DNA of 64,000 nt from Sthenelais limicola (lineage: Eukaryota > Annelida > Polychaeta > Phyllodocida > Sigalionidae), in NCBI GenBank assembly GCA_942159475.1, contig OW804094.1, positions 12,902,132 through 12,966,131 on the forward strand. Reading direction: 5' to 3'. Below, piece by piece: positions 20,713-32,316 of this stretch (the stretch's first letter is position 1; the number at the start of each line of letters is the position of its first letter). The translations under genes were made by a program, and so were the position numbers. The notes beneath the pieces were generated by a model. That model searched no databases. It worked only from the letters and a program-made list of their open reading frames with translations, and was not told the DNA's origin.

Positions 20713-21300
20713 CAGCCTAGGCTCAGAGGTGAGAGAGTCCCTCCAAACTGAGGCAAAGCCTCTCCAGTCTAGGCTCAGAGCTAAGAGACTCCCTTCAAAC
20801 TGAGGTTAAGCCTCTTCAGTCTAGGCTCAGAGCTAAGAGAGTCCCTTCAAACTGAGGTAAAGCCTCTCCAGTCTAGGCTCAGAGCTGAGATACTCCCTTC
20901 AAACTGACGCAAAGCCTCTCCAGTCTAGGCTCAGAGCTAAGAGAGTCCCTTCAAACTGAGGTTAAGCCTCTTCAGTCTAGGCTCAGAGCTAAGAGAGTCC
21001 ATTCAAACTGAGGTACAGCCTTTCCAGTCTAGGCTCAGAGTTGGGAGAGTCCCTCCAAACTGAGGCAAAGCCTCTCCAGTTTAGGCTCAGAGCTAAGAGA
21101 GTCCCTTCAAACTGAGGCATAGCCTCTCCAGTCTAGGCTCAGAGCTGAGATAGTCCCTTCAAACTGATGCAAAGCCTCTCCAGTCTAGGCTCAGAGTAGA
21201 GAGATTTCCTCCACAATGAGGCAAAGCCTTTCCAGTCTAGGCTCAGAGTAGAGAGATTCCCTCGAAACTGAGGCAAAGCCTCTCCAGCCTAGGCTCAGAG
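20713..21300 (-). repeat. 52-bp minisatellite made of Fam-E ends, about 11 copies
   Basis: Each unit is CAGTCTAGGCTCAGAGC, then GAGAGTCCCTTCAAACTG, then AGGCAAAGCCTCTC. This is exactly one terminal segment of Fam-E in minus orientation, repeated head to tail (starts about 20713, 20765, 20817 and onwards). Confidence 0.92.
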
Positions 21301-22250
21301 CAGCAGAATATTGATAAATCCAGTCCTATAAGTTATAATATAAGTAACTCTTGTATAAACATATAACAGCAGCAGAATATTGATAAATCCAGTCCTATAA
21401 GTCTTAATATGAGTAACTCTTGTATAAACATATATAACAGCAGCAGAATATTGATAAACCCAGTCCTATGAGTCATAATATGAGTAACTCTTGTATAAAC
21501 ATATAACAGCAGCAGAATATTGATAAACCCAGTCCTATACGTCACAATATGAGTAACTCTTGTATAAACATATAACAGCAGCAGAATATTGATAAATCCA
21601 GTCCTATAAGTCATAATATGAGTAACTCTTGTATAAACATATAACAGCAGAAGAATATTGATAAATCCAGTCCTATAAGTCATAATATGAGTAACTCTTG
21701 TATAAACATATAACAGCAGCACAATATTGATAAATCCAGTCCTATAAGTCATAATATGAGTAATTCTTGTATAAACATATAACAGCAGCAGAATATTGAT
21801 ACATCCAGTCCTATAAGTCATTATATGAGTAACTCTTGTATAAACACATAACAGCAGCAGAATATTGATAAATCCAGTTGTATTAGTCATAATATGAGTA
21901 ACTCTTGTATAAACATACAAAAACAGCAGCAAAATATCAATAAATTCAGTAATATAAGTCATAATATGAGTAATACTTGTATAGACACAAAACAGCAGCA
22001 GAATATTGATAAATTCAGTCCTATAAGTCATAATATGAGTAACTCTTTTATAAACACATAACAACAGCAGAATATTGATCAATTGAGTCCTATAAGTCAT
22101 GATATGAGTAACACTTGTATAAACATATGACAGCAGCAGAATATTGATAAATTGAGTCCTATAAGTCATAATATGAGTAACTCTGTTATAAACATATAAC
22201 AGCAGCAGAATATTGATAAATCCAGTCATATAAGTCATAATATGAGTAAA
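21301..22250. repeat. 69-bp satellite array, about 14 copies
   Basis: Unit CAGCAGAATATTGATAAATC, CAGTCCTATAAGTCATAATA, TGAGTAACTCTTGTATAAAC; it starts 1 bp after the Fam-E array. 69 = 3 x 23, so the minus strand has a 301-codon open frame of a 23-residue hydrophobic repeat (MTYRTGFINILLLLYVYTRV). This is most simply an artefact of unit length. Copies differ by substitutions and 1-3-bp indels. Confidence 0.95.
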
Positions 22251-22908
22251 TGTGATAAAATTTTGTTTATCATAATAGCTACAGCTTAAAACTCATATCA
22301 GACCCTCCCCATGGAGGCTCTGGATCCACCCCAGTGTGAGCTATAGACTACCTCAATAAAACTAGTGCTGTTAAAACCACCCCGCTCATTACGGACCCGC
22401 TCCCTAAGTGTACCAATAATGCCTCACAAATAAGGATGGATTGGCCCCCCTTCTTCAAGCTGTGCACTTTGGCGGGGGTCCATATCGATTTCTCAATATC
22501 ACTTGTAGTGGGCCGCCTCTGCGCCCAATTTATCTTTTTTTTTGCTCTCAAAAGTACTTCTTCTTCGGACTTGTTTCATTTATTCAGCGCTAAAATTGCC
22601 CAGCTGAGAAATTGTGCTTTTAAAGCGCTAAGGTGGGCTGCAGGGTGAATGATTGGTGATATGTGAGACTGTGAGGTTGTACTGGTGGTGATTTATGAAG
22701 ATGATATTGTATCTGAGATATTTATTACACCCCTGTGCTGTTGCTTCCTATACCTTCAGCATTGTATGTCACACTTGGTCAAAGTGGTGCATAACATGTG
22801 AGTTATGTCACCCTGGGGACATACAACAAGTAGGTCCGCCCAAAACGTAAATTACTTCTTTTATTTTTAATTATTTATATTTTTTATTTATTAATGGGGT
22901 GTAATAAA
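22251..22908. other. No gene recognised; moderately GC-rich
   Basis: Opposite-strand ORFs of about 70 codons overlap at 22348-22648 without a known motif. An AT-rich T/A tract (22860-22900) precedes K. Confidence 0.35.
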
Positions 22909-23048
22909 TATGGAACAAAGCTCGGGTGAAGTCTGTACACTTGTTAGTGACCTCGGGAGCACAGAAGATCTCGGGCTAACGCCCTCTAACTTCCCGCGCT
23001 CCCTCGGTCAATAACAAGTGTACAGACTTCCCCCTTGCTAGGTTCCAT
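22909..23048. mobile_element. Fam-K foldback hairpin
   Basis: ATGGAAC at the left and GGTTCCAT at the right enclose inverted arms GAAGTCTGTACACTTGTTA and TAACAAGTGTACAGACTTC, then GACCTCGGGAGC and GCTCCCTCGGTC. The spacer is under 40 nt. A long near-perfect RNA hairpin would form if transcribed. Confidence 0.8.
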
Positions 23049-23084
23049 CTATATACACACCCTCATCAGTTTAGATGTATACAT

Positions 23085-23315
23085 GGGTCAGATTTTCAGA
23101 AAATGTACAATTGGTACCAATCCTCTCAAATAAACCATATTTAAGACACAAATGAGCTTCAAAATGCAGTTTAACATAGCAGAACTGATACTTTAAATCA
23201 ATGCGATACCAAATATACTCAGATATACCTGGTATTCTTCATTTTTCAACCTAATTTAGGAGAATTCCCTAAATGTGTAGAGCTGCCAATTGTACATTTT
23301 CTGGAAATTTGACCC
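23085..23315 (-). mobile_element. Fam-A copy A17, small end deletion
   Basis: ACAATTGGTACCAATCCTC shows about 10 bp lost next to the left TIR. The right end is GGAAATTTGACCC. Confidence 0.88.
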
Positions 23316-23324
23316 ATATATACA

Positions 23325-23479
23325 TGGGCCAGGTCACATAGAAATGTACAATCGGCAGCTCTACAAATTAAGTAGAATTTGCTCAATTAGGCTGAAACAC
23401 GACAAATACTGCAGTATATCTGAGTATGTTTGGTATTGTATCGTTTCACAGAATCTTTTTGTTATGTCGAACTGCCACA
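23325..23479 (+). mobile_element. Fam-A remnant A18
   Basis: GGGCCAGGTCACATAGAAAT through TATGTCGAACTG, then lost. Confidence 0.65.
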
Positions 23480-23647
23480 ATGTGAGATTACCTCGTTGAA
23501 TCATTCCCCTGACATTGTTTACAGAGAACTATGCAATTCACAAGTGCCTTCATGTCACTCTAAACAATATGCACTGTGCAGATCTGCATGTTCTCGAGGT
23601 GGTAACAAGTTGTGATACAATAGATGATATTGCATCTGAACTATATA

Positions 23648-23880
23648 GGGGTCTGTTCGTCAGAAAATGTACAAATCTCAGCTCTATACATTTAGTAAAT
23701 TCTGCTAAATTCAGCTGAAAAATGATAAATACTAGATATATCTGTGTCTGTTTGGTATTCCAATGATCCAAACAATGTATTTGGTTATGTTGAACTGTAG
23801 TTTGAACCAAGTTTTTGTCTGAATTGAGGGTTATTTGAGAAGATTAGTGACGGTGAATTGTACATTTTTGGGCGATTTCG
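23648..23880 (+). mobile_element. Fam-A copy A19, variant ends
   Basis: GGGGTCTGTTCGTCAGAAAA at left, TTTTTGGGCGATTTCG at right, the A5-like subtype. Confidence 0.78.
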
Positions 23881-23892
23881 TGTATACTGTCT

Positions 23893-24588
23893 ATTAACAC
23901 TTTCACACTACAAAATTCAATCAAACTAAATCAGACCAAATCAAATTGTTGCGAACTGATTTCTGAAAATGGTTAGGACTGTTCTCATTGACCCACCATT
24001 GGATTCATTCAGCCAATGGAGGTTCTTTAGCCTATAGGAGGAAGGTGGCTCATTTGCATAAGGATCAGATTATCAGAAAATGTACAATTGGCAGTTCTAT
24101 ATATTCTGTAATTTCTGGTAAATTCTGCTAAAACATGATAAATTGGGGGTATATCTGAGTATATCTGGTATCGCATTGATTTAAAGTATCAGTTCTGTTA
24201 TGTTTTGAAGCTCATTTTTGTCTTAAATGTGGCTTATTTGAGAGGATTGGTGAAGGCGAATTGTACATTTTCTGAAAATCTGACCCATGACCGTTGGCAC
24301 ATCTGCCTGTATACACAGACACTCGTTCCCCAGCACCCTCATTAGTTATAATGACTACCTAGAATGCTCATTGCTGTGCATAGGATATTTCACATCTAGT
24401 CACACTACAAATTAAATTAAACAAGTCAGATTACTTCAGTTCTGTGCACACTAGCTGAAATAACATTGCGACAGCGAAGTGAATTGAATCAGCTTCTAGA
24501 AGCCAATTCACTTCACTTTGCATTCGGTTTGGAAGCAAACAGAACCAATCTCCTGGAAGTGCTTCCTGAGCTGTAGTGTGGAAGGGGT
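23893..24588 (+). mobile_element. Fam-L element L1, host of A20
   Basis: Left end CACTTTCACACTACAAAATT and right end AGCTGTAGTGTGGAAGGGG are inverted. Internal AACTGATTTCTGAAAATGG and GGAAGTGCTTCCTGAGC match L2 at 46624-47099. TIRs of this kind occur in hAT MITEs, but no 8-bp duplication is visible. Confidence 0.6.
24062..24286 (+). mobile_element. Fam-A copy A20 nested in L1
   Basis: GGATCAGATTATCAGAAAAT to TGAAAATCTGACCC with a shortened left interior. Confidence 0.87.
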
Positions 24589-24592
24589 ATAT

Positions 24593-24731
24593 GGGTCAAA
24601 TCGCCAGAAAATATACAATTTTCCTTCACCAATCCTCTCAAATAAACCATATTTAAGACAAAAATAAGGTTCAAAATTCAGTTTAACATAAGCGGACAGA
24701 TTGTCTGAATCAATGCAATACCAAATATACC
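24593..24731 (-). mobile_element. Fam-A left part A21
   Basis: GGGTCAAATCGCCAGAAAAT (subtype with GCCAG) to ATACCAAATATACCC, then cut near A22. Confidence 0.82.
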
Positions 24732-24738
24732 CATATAA

Positions 24739-24967
24739 GGGTCAGATTTTCAGAAAATGTACAATTCAACTTTACCAATCCTCTCAAATAAGCCAAAGCC
24801 AGACGAAAATAAAGTTCAAAATACAGTTCAACCTAACCGATTGCTAGAATCAATGCAATGCCGAATATACTCGAATTTACCTAATATTGACCAAATTGCA
24901 ACCTAATTTAGCAGAATTTACTAAATGTGTAGAGCTGCCACTTGTACATTTTCTGAAAATCTGACCC
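24739..24967 (-). mobile_element. Fam-A copy A22, full length
   Basis: GGGTCAGATTTTCAGAAAAT to TGAAAATCTGACCC. Confidence 0.92.
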
Positions 24968-25009
24968 ATATATCTACATACAACTTATAATGGGGTGGAT
25001 TCATGGTAT

Positions 25010-25290
25010 CAAACCAACGTTTGATCTGTCCTTAATGAAAATTGATTCTGGACATTGGTTGGCGAGCCTATCGTGTGAGGGCGCCAGTAGTCGCCCATTA
25101 GGAGGTCCTCCAGGGTCTGTGGGAGGGACACGGGAGAGACGCTCCCCGTCACCCTCACTCCTCCACGTGCTTTATCTACATACACCATGTGACCACTCCA
25201 CACAGCGCTGATTGGCTGAGGACGGGGAGGGATGTCCCGCCCGGATTTAGCCCATCCACTCAGTATTGACTTATATATAGGGAGAAGGGC
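25010..25290 (+). promoter_or_regulatory. Promoter-like GC-rich patch with E-box, CCAAT and TATA motifs
   Basis: A rare repeat-free GC-rich stretch. In order on the plus strand it shows CCACGTGC (about 25162), inverted CCAAT (GATTGGCTGAGG, 25211-25222), GGGATGTCCCGCCC, and TTATATATAGGG (about 25270-25281). The spacing resembles a TATA promoter firing rightward. No coding exon follows before the 11-bp array, so its role is unproven. Confidence 0.3.
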
Positions 25291-25542
25291 AACTTATCAT
25301 GATAGACATACAGTTCATTATATAGGCGTATGTATAAGTATTGGGTTCTAGCTGTACTTGTGCATGCATCTAGAGTATGAGCAAGTTGTATAATATACAT
25401 GTGCAGTACAATAATTATGTACAATGATCTAATAATAAATATTTGGAATTACAGTAATACCTATTGTTCATCGATAATGAAAGCTTTTGTATTATTTTAG
25501 CTTGAGTCTGTGAGAATATCACTGTACCACCGAAACCAGCTC

Positions 25543-25567
25543 AATAAAATTTCGTTAAAAAAAAAAA
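25543..25567 (+). other. AATAAA plus genomic poly-A: 3' end of a retrotransposed sequence
   Basis: AATAAA at 25543, then TTTTCGTT and 11 A. Genomic A-tails after AATAAA indicate a reverse-transcribed 3' end. The 5' extent is not identifiable. Confidence 0.45.
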
Positions 25568-25568
25568 T

Positions 25569-25829
25569 TACAATGTATGTGCAATGTATAATGTATGTGC
25601 AATGTATGTATAATGTATGTATAATGTATGTACAATGTATGTACAATGTATGCACAATGTATGTACAATGTATGCACAATGTATGTACAATGTATGTACA
25701 ATGTATGCACAATGTATGTACAATGTATATACAATGTATATACAATGTAAATACAATGTGTATACATTGTATATATAATGTATATACAATGTAAATACAA
25801 TGTATATACATTGTATCTACAATGTATCT
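25569..25829. repeat. 11-bp minisatellite (TACAATGTATG), about 23 copies
   Basis: TACAATGTATG/CACAATGTATG units, with TACAATGTATA variants at the right. It immediately follows the poly-A tract. Open frames in several phases are side effects. Confidence 0.95.
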
Positions 25830-25839
25830 ACAACTTACA

Positions 25840-27440
25840 GTCTACATCTTTCTGCTTTAAGTGGTGTGGCCACTGTCGACAAAGTGGTGTTGATGCTTTG
25901 ACGATGCATTGCTGATGGAATTGGTGGTGGCATTGTCTTTGCATCGACAACCAAAATAAGATCAGCCAATATAGAACTAATTTCTTGCTTTTATATATAT
26001 GCAATCTCATTGATTAGACATCGCCAATGCATCACTACCATCCATTACCTGAATTGACTATGCACCGATGCAAAATCACATCGGCACAAAATAATAAACA
26101 TGTTTAATCTACATCTCCAGCTATGCCAATGTAATTTTCCTGTCACACATTCATTGCCATTCATCGCTTGCTGTGCCAAAGGCATAGCGATGTCAAGACA
26201 TTGGACTGAATTTTACAATATTCTTATCAACCAGCTCCTCCAATGCATTACCAAACCCTCGCCAACACACCGCCAATGCATTGCCAATGCATTACCAAAC
26301 CATCACCAACACACTGCCAATGCATTACCAAACCATCACCAACACACTGCCAATGCATTACCAAACCATCACCAACACACTGCCAATGCATTACCAAACC
26401 ATCACCAACACACTGCCAATGCATTACCAAACCATCATCAACACACTGCCAATGCATTACCAAACCATCACCAACACACTGCCAACACACCGCCAATGCA
26501 TTACCAAACCATCACCAACACACTGCCAATGCATTACCAAACCATCACCAACACACTGCCAATGCATTACCAAACCATCACCAACACACTGCCAATGCAT
26601 TACCAAACCATCACCAACACACTGCCAATGCATTACCAAACCATCACCAACATATCGCCAATGCATTACCAAACCATCATCAACACACCACCAATGCATT
26701 ACCAAACCATCATCAACACACTGCCAATGCATTACCAAACCATCACCAACATATCGCCAATGCATTACCAAACCATCATCAACACACCACCAATGCATTA
26801 CCAAACCATCATCAACACACTGCCAATGCATTACCAAACCATCATCAACACACCACCAATGCATTACCAAACCATCATCAACACACCACCAATGCATTAC
26901 CAAACCATCATCAACACACCACCAATGCATTACCAAACCATCATCAACACACCACCAATGCATTACCAAACCATCATCAACACACTGCCAATGCATTACC
27001 AAACCATCATCAACACACCACCAATGCATTACCAAACCATCATCAACACACCACCAATGCATTACCAAACCATCATCAACACACCACCAATGCATTACCA
27101 AACCATCATCAACACACCACCAATGCATTACCAAACCATCATCAACACACTGCCAATGCATTACCAAACCATCATCAACACACCACCAATGCATTACCAA
27201 ACCATCATCAACACACTGCCAATGCATTACCAAACCATCATCAACACACCACCAATGCATTACCAAACCATCATCAACACACTGCCAATGCATTACCAAA
27301 CCATCATCAACACACCACCAATGCATTACCAAACCATCATCAACACACCACCAATGCATTACCAAACATCACCAACATATCGCCATTGCCAGTGCATCGC
27401 CAAAGATTTTTGTTGTCAGTGGCCAAAGTACTTTACAGAT
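25840..27440. mobile_element. Fam-M foldback element containing a 33-bp array
   Basis: Left arm GGCCACTGTCGACAAA, CTTTGACGATGCATTGC (25868-25910) is answered by right arm GCAGTG/CCATTGCCAGTGCATCGCC, TGTTGTCAGTGGCC (27381-27423) in inverse. Between them, CGCCAATGCATCACTACC (26018) looks like the ancestor of the array unit. Confidence 0.55.
26239..27380 (+). repeat. 33-bp minisatellite, about 34 copies
   Basis: Unit ACCATCACCAACACACTGCC, AATGCATTACCAA; later copies carry ATCATCAACACACCACC. 33 = 3 x 11, leaving all three plus frames and minus frames open (up to 453 codons, e.g. MHYQTIINTPP repeats). No start context, splice signal or non-repetitive domain supports a protein. Confidence 0.95.
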
Positions 27441-28054
27441 GCTTTCAATAATAATCAATAATTTGATTTAAACACTAGCTGCTACACCACATTCATGTTG
27501 GCGTGAAGAATCTTCTCTGGATTGGAAGTTTTAAGTTCTCCCACTTCTCTATACTCTAGATACTCTATTCTACTCTATACTCTTGAAGAAATGCGAGACA
27601 TTCTTCGTAATAATTCAGGGTCAGTAGTTGGACGAGAAATTAATCAACGCAACACACAGAGATGTATGCTTCAGGTCAGTAGGATCACTTAAAACTTTGG
27701 ACTTTGGAATGATAAGAAATCCGCGAGGGTTGTGGCGGTAAGAAAGTGTATGGAGCCTTCTGGCCGGTAGGGGCGTGACAAATGTGTGGCTGAATGAGAC
27801 TACTTTAACATAAAAATTAGACAATTTATGCTTGTCAATTTTACACTCTAACATTAAACTAGTTCAAACAATTTAGAATCAATTTTGTCTCACTTGCTGT
27901 ACTCATTCATTCACCTGCTGTAGTGTTTGGGTTCAGAAATTAGCAAGAAACTCACAACTTAAAAAAAAGCAATGGGCACTTAACCAACGGGTTCTCATTT
28001 ATTCCCTCGGTGTTGCACAAATAATAAATCAATTGCTGGAGCCCATACATATAG
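27441..28054. other. No recognisable feature
   Basis: Includes a short TACTCTA-type microsatellite (27553-27582). Otherwise single-copy-looking. Confidence 0.35.
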
Positions 28055-28289
28055 GGGTCAGATTTTCAGAAAATGTACAATTGGCAGCTGTACACCTTTA
28101 GTAAATTCTGCTAAATTAGGCTGCAATTTGATCAATACTAGGTAATTTCGAGTATATTTGGCATTGCATTGATTCTAGCAATCTGTTTGGTTAGGTTGAA
28201 CTGTATTTTGAACATTATTTTCGTCTGAAATTTGGGTTATTTCAGAGAATTTGTGAAAATAAATTGTACATTTTCTGAAAATCTGACCC
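28055..28289 (+). mobile_element. Fam-A copy A23, full length
   Basis: GGGTCAGATTTTCAGAAAAT to TGAAAATCTGACCC. Confidence 0.93.
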
Positions 28290-28424
28290 ATATATACCCT
28301 TGCGCCATTTCTAGTCAAGACTAGAGCTAAATTACCAACCCCTCGAGCTACTTTTAACCCAGGTCCGGTTTTATTAGTTTATGCCTTTCACCCCCTTTAG
28401 GGACTGTTCATTTTTAATCACTAG

Positions 28425-29050
28425 GGGGAGAGGAGAATTTTCAGGGGGGCACCTTTTTGGTGCAGACTCTGAAAGGGGGGTATTTTAATTTTGCACAGAC
28501 TATGAATGGGGGGGCACTTTTTTTTTCGCAGATTTTAAAAGCAGTTAGGTCCAGACACCCACATTCCTCGATTCCACATCCAGCAATAAGCTTAACCACA
28601 AGGCTAAGACTAAGGCTAAGTGTTAATGACCCCCTGAAACTTAGGGGACCAAAACTGCCTTCTGAACCTGACTGATAGTGTAGGAGGGGGGCATCTTATT
28701 TTGCAAAGACACAGAACTACAATGATGTAGAGGGGGACATGAAATCTTGCACTAACTTTCAAGAGGGGGCTAAAAACCTTGCACAAGACTTTTTTCCTGC
28801 AGACTCTGAAGCTCTGAGACTCTGAAGGGAGGGCGCATATTTTTGCGCAGACTCTAAAAGTGTGTGTGTGTGGGAGGGGGGTCATTTTATTTTGCACAGA
28901 CTCAGAACTACAATGATGTACGGGGGTCATGAAATTGTCCACAAACTTTCAAAGGGGGGTCAAGAAACTTTGCTCAAGACATTAAGGGGGTCGTACAATT
29001 TTGCATATTTTTTTTCGCAAATTCTCCACTCCATTTCCCCCCCCCCCCCT
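28425..29050. repeat. Degenerate G-rich tandem repeat (Fam-N)
   Basis: Motifs GGGGGTCAT/GGGGGCAC, TTTTGCACAGACTCTGAA, AACTACAATGATGTA and AACTTTCAAAGGGGGG recur irregularly, at roughly 30-90-bp spacing. It ends in a C-run. The parent element is not recognised. Confidence 0.6.
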
Positions 29051-29070
29051 CCCTTGGTGGCTGGTCCTTG

Positions 29071-29330
29071 GTATGACCATAAAGTGCCTTTCTGTCTCTT
29101 TTTTCTGTCTCTCTATCCCTTCTTCTCTATCTCTATTTCCTGGGTATTACCATAAAGTGCCTTTCTGTCTCTTTTCTCTGTCTCTCTATCCCTTCTTCTC
29201 TATCTCTATTTCCTGGGTATGATCATATATAAACTGCCTCCCTCTCAGCTCTCCCGCCCTTGATATAACCTTCAATGTATTGATAAGGGCGTAAAGCAAC
29301 CAACCTCACTCACTCTCTCACCCCCCTAGT
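29071..29330 (+). mobile_element. Fam-O copy O1: repeat block plus retro-like 3' tail
   Basis: Two units of about 80 bp (ATGACCATAAAGTGCCTTTC, TGTCTCT, CTATTTCCTGGGTAT). Then CTGCCTCCCTCTCAGCTCTC, TTGATATAACC and TGATAAGGGCGTAAAGCAAC with a CTCACT-rich end. The AAGGGCGTAAAGC tail with simple repeat is the style of non-LTR or SINE 3' ends. Confidence 0.6.
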
Positions 29331-29639
29331 GGTTACTTATGACCAGTCCCTCACCTCGCCCCAGCTGGCAACCACCTACCACACCCTACACACTGCATAA
29401 ATCCTTCCTCTTCACTTCACAAAACCGTCCTGTTTCACAAAAAAACCCATTCTGCTTTACATGTTTAACCACCGGCCAATAAATAAAGATTTAGCTGTTT
29501 TAGTGTAATGTGGTCAGAGTTCTCATAGATTGTGGTTGTTGCACACTCGCTTTTTTAACGATTTGTGTTTGATATTTACTGTATATTGACAGTTATGCAT
29601 GTCTATTTAATAGGGACTAATTGAAGGAAAGCATATATA
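29331..29639. other. No recognisable feature
   Basis: C-rich then AT-rich, with no defended ORF or repeat. Confidence 0.35.
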
Positions 29640-29745
29640 TATGCCTCTTAGTTAGATGCTGGAAGACCCGGAAACCTCTTTTCAGAATCATGCATTCATT
29701 TTGAGTAGCCTCAAATAAACAATTCATTCATTCATTTGTTCATCG
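29640..29745 (+). mobile_element. Non-LTR-type 3' tail with (ATTC)n
   Basis: GCTGGAAGACCCGGAAACC, CCTCAAATAAACA, then repeated ATTC. AATAAA followed by a short simple repeat is typical of 5'-truncated LINE copies. Confidence 0.45.
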
Positions 29746-29858
29746 TTAACATCACTTCTAAATGTTTGTCACTTTAATCTAGGTGACAAAATCATAAAAC
29801 TCTTTTCATATTATCGTACTTGGGGTACGTATAACATAACGTTATGCAAGCCTAACTA

Positions 29859-30050
29859 CACTCTAGGTCCAAACCCTCAGATCAGATAAGAATGGTATGT
29901 CAGCCTACTTCACTGATCGGTTTCCTGGCCTAGGACTCGGCATTTTAATGGAAAAATATTGACATTATGGACTTAATGTGACTTAATGGAATTATAATGG
30001 CACTTTGCGGTTGGAAGCCTTTCCTTTCGTTTGAAGGGACTCTCTCAACT
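29859..30050 (+). mobile_element. Fam-E copy E7, right end lost
   Basis: CACTCTAGGTCCAAACCC to GGGACTCTCTCAACTTT. The terminal GGGCCTAGACTG is missing. Confidence 0.85.
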
Positions 30051-30589
30051 TTTATTTGAAGTGTCCATTGCAACTATGATTCCAAGTGTTAAAACATTTC
30101 ACAAGCAATCATTTGTGTCATCTAGTTTCTAGTCCTTTAAGTTCTTAATTCGTTTCTTCGGTCTATAAGCATTACATTGAAACGTGATTAAGAATAAATG
30201 TAAATATAGATAAAGTAAAGTATTAAAAAACGTTGTCTTCCCACCTAACCCTAACAAGGCTATACACGGGCAAGTATGTACAATCGACAACCTCCAGTTG
30301 AGATAATAATAACATAGTTGCCATGCATCTATGAATGATAAATGACCACCCACCCACCCCTACCACTGTCAGTCTATATGTCTGGCCCTGACCCAATACC
30401 CAAGGGCTATCCGCTCTGCACCGTTATAATGGTTTCTTATGTCATGCTCTAGAGCCTACCTCCCGGGTATAGGGGTGAGAGTGGTAGATGGTTGTCAGCC
30501 AGTCAACCTCCACAAACACACTATTAATTAGGTCTAAATGATGGGATGGATTCACATTCTTTTCAGGGTGACTCTGGTCAATGGTGCTC
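30051..30589. other. No recognisable feature
   Basis: Single-copy-looking, moderate GC after 30340. Short ORFs lack motifs. Confidence 0.35.
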
Positions 30590-31019
30590 TGTGTGTGTGT
30601 CTCTCTCTCTTTCTCTCTCTCGCTTTCCCTCCCTCTCCTCTCTCTCCCTGTCTCTCTCGCTCTCTCTCTCTCCCTCTCTCCTCTCTCTCTCCCTCTTCCT
30701 CTTCCTCTCACCCCTCTCTCTCCCTCTCTCTCTCCCTCCCTCCCTCTCTCCCTCCCTCTGTCTCTCTCCTCCCTCTCTCTCCCCCCTCTTTCTCTGTCTC
30801 TTTCTCTCTGTGCCTCTGTCTCCTCTCTCCCTCTCCCTCTCTCTCCCCCCTCTCTCTAGCTCTTCATCTCCTCTCTCTCTCCCACTTTCCCGCTTCTCTC
30901 TTTAATTCCCTCTCCCCAACTTTTTCTCTGTCCCTTTCTGTGTCTCCCTCTGTCCCTCTCTTTCTCCCTCCCTCCCTCCCTCTCTATCTATCTTTTCATC
31001 TCCTTTCTCTCTCTCACTC
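30590..31019. repeat. Polypyrimidine CT/CCT low-complexity tract
   Basis: 430 bp of CT-rich DNA. The open serine/leucine/proline frames on the plus strand come from composition alone. Confidence 0.95.
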
Positions 31020-31301
31020 ATCCAAACCCTCAGATCAGATAAGAATGGTATGTCAGCCTACTTCGCTAATCGGTTCCCTGGCCTAAGACTTGGCGTTCTT
31101 TTTTTCTAAATAAATTTTATTGCACGAGTTCTCACAGGCTGTGATATGTCTCATTCGACAAGTTCAAAATATATTTCTAATGGGAATATAATGACATTTT
31201 GCGGTCTTAATGGAATCATAATGGCCCTTTGCGGTTTGAGGCGAGAGGCTTTCCCTCAGTTTGAAGGGATTCTCTTGACTTTCGACTTTGGGCCTAGACT
31301 G
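31020..31301 (+). mobile_element. Fam-E copy E8 with a small retro-insert
   Basis: CCAAACCCTCAGATCAGATA to GGGCCTAGACTG. Between GGCGTTCT and TTCTAATGGG lies a 75-bp insert (about 31099-31173). On the minus strand it reads GTGCAATAAAATTTATTTAG then poly-A, i.e. a poly-adenylated 3' end. Confidence 0.8.
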
Positions 31302-31316
31302 ATTTCTGTCTACCTC

Positions 31317-31317
<1 letters not shown>

Positions 31318-31348
<31 letters not shown>
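31318..31348. repeat. Poly-C followed by (CA)n
   Basis: About 15 C then ACACACACACAC. Confidence 0.9.
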
Positions 31349-31350
31349 CC

Positions 31351-31986
31351 ACCACTCTCTCTAACCTTCATCATTGATTGCTTTCAATACGTCCGTGCGT
31401 CACATAGAATTATGTTCACAATATTGATCTCACATTGTCCAAATATTTTATTCAGACCCGTCACTAAAGATTACATGACTACCTGGCGGCCAGATTATGT
31501 AACACTCCCACCCTGTAATATCCGTTAAATCTAAATTCAAATTGGGAGATTAGATGCGATCGGAAATTTCATTTAAAATGGATTATAAATATCGATAGCC
31601 GACCTTGCTGTAAATTAGGTAAGGAACGAAGATTATAATTCGAGGTTTCTAGTAGAGTCTGGCTTTGTAAAGCTAGAAAAGCTATATCAGTATCCAAATT
31701 AGAAGCTATATCGATGAAATCCCGATCTCATTTGTGGTAGCGCTGCTGCGGCGATAACATGACCAACATATATATAGAAGCTATATCCCCTTTGTCTTTC
31801 AATTTTTTTAAATTTCAAATTAGGCCATTTATATTTAAACAATCATATATCAAAAACGCATGTCGACTCGTGTTTTGTTGCGTTGCCTCCAATAATTCTA
31901 GTATTAAGTATCATATTACAAGTTTACATAGCATATAGGGTACATTGTTTGTCTGAAAAACGCCACAGATCCTCATAAACTGTTCA
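31351..31986. other. No recognisable feature
   Basis: AAGCTATATC recurs three times (31680-31790) but no gene is visible. Confidence 0.35.

Positions 31987-32316
<330 letters not shown>

Noticed and set aside
21333..22238. 301-codon minus-strand frame of hydrophobic 23-residue repeats
   Set aside because: 69-bp array artefact; indels between units and no promoter, signal or splice evidence.
26100..27461. Long open frames (up to 453 codons) on both strands
   Set aside because: They lie in a 33-bp array whose unit is a multiple of three, and all plus frames are open at once. No non-repeat domain.
28616..29222. Proline/serine frames around the G/C-rich repeat and O1
   Set aside because: Compositional; the frames run through degenerate repeats.
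30538..31086. Serine/leucine-rich ORFs (also 37591-38267 and 45677-46180)
   Set aside because: Produced by CT/GA low-complexity tracts.
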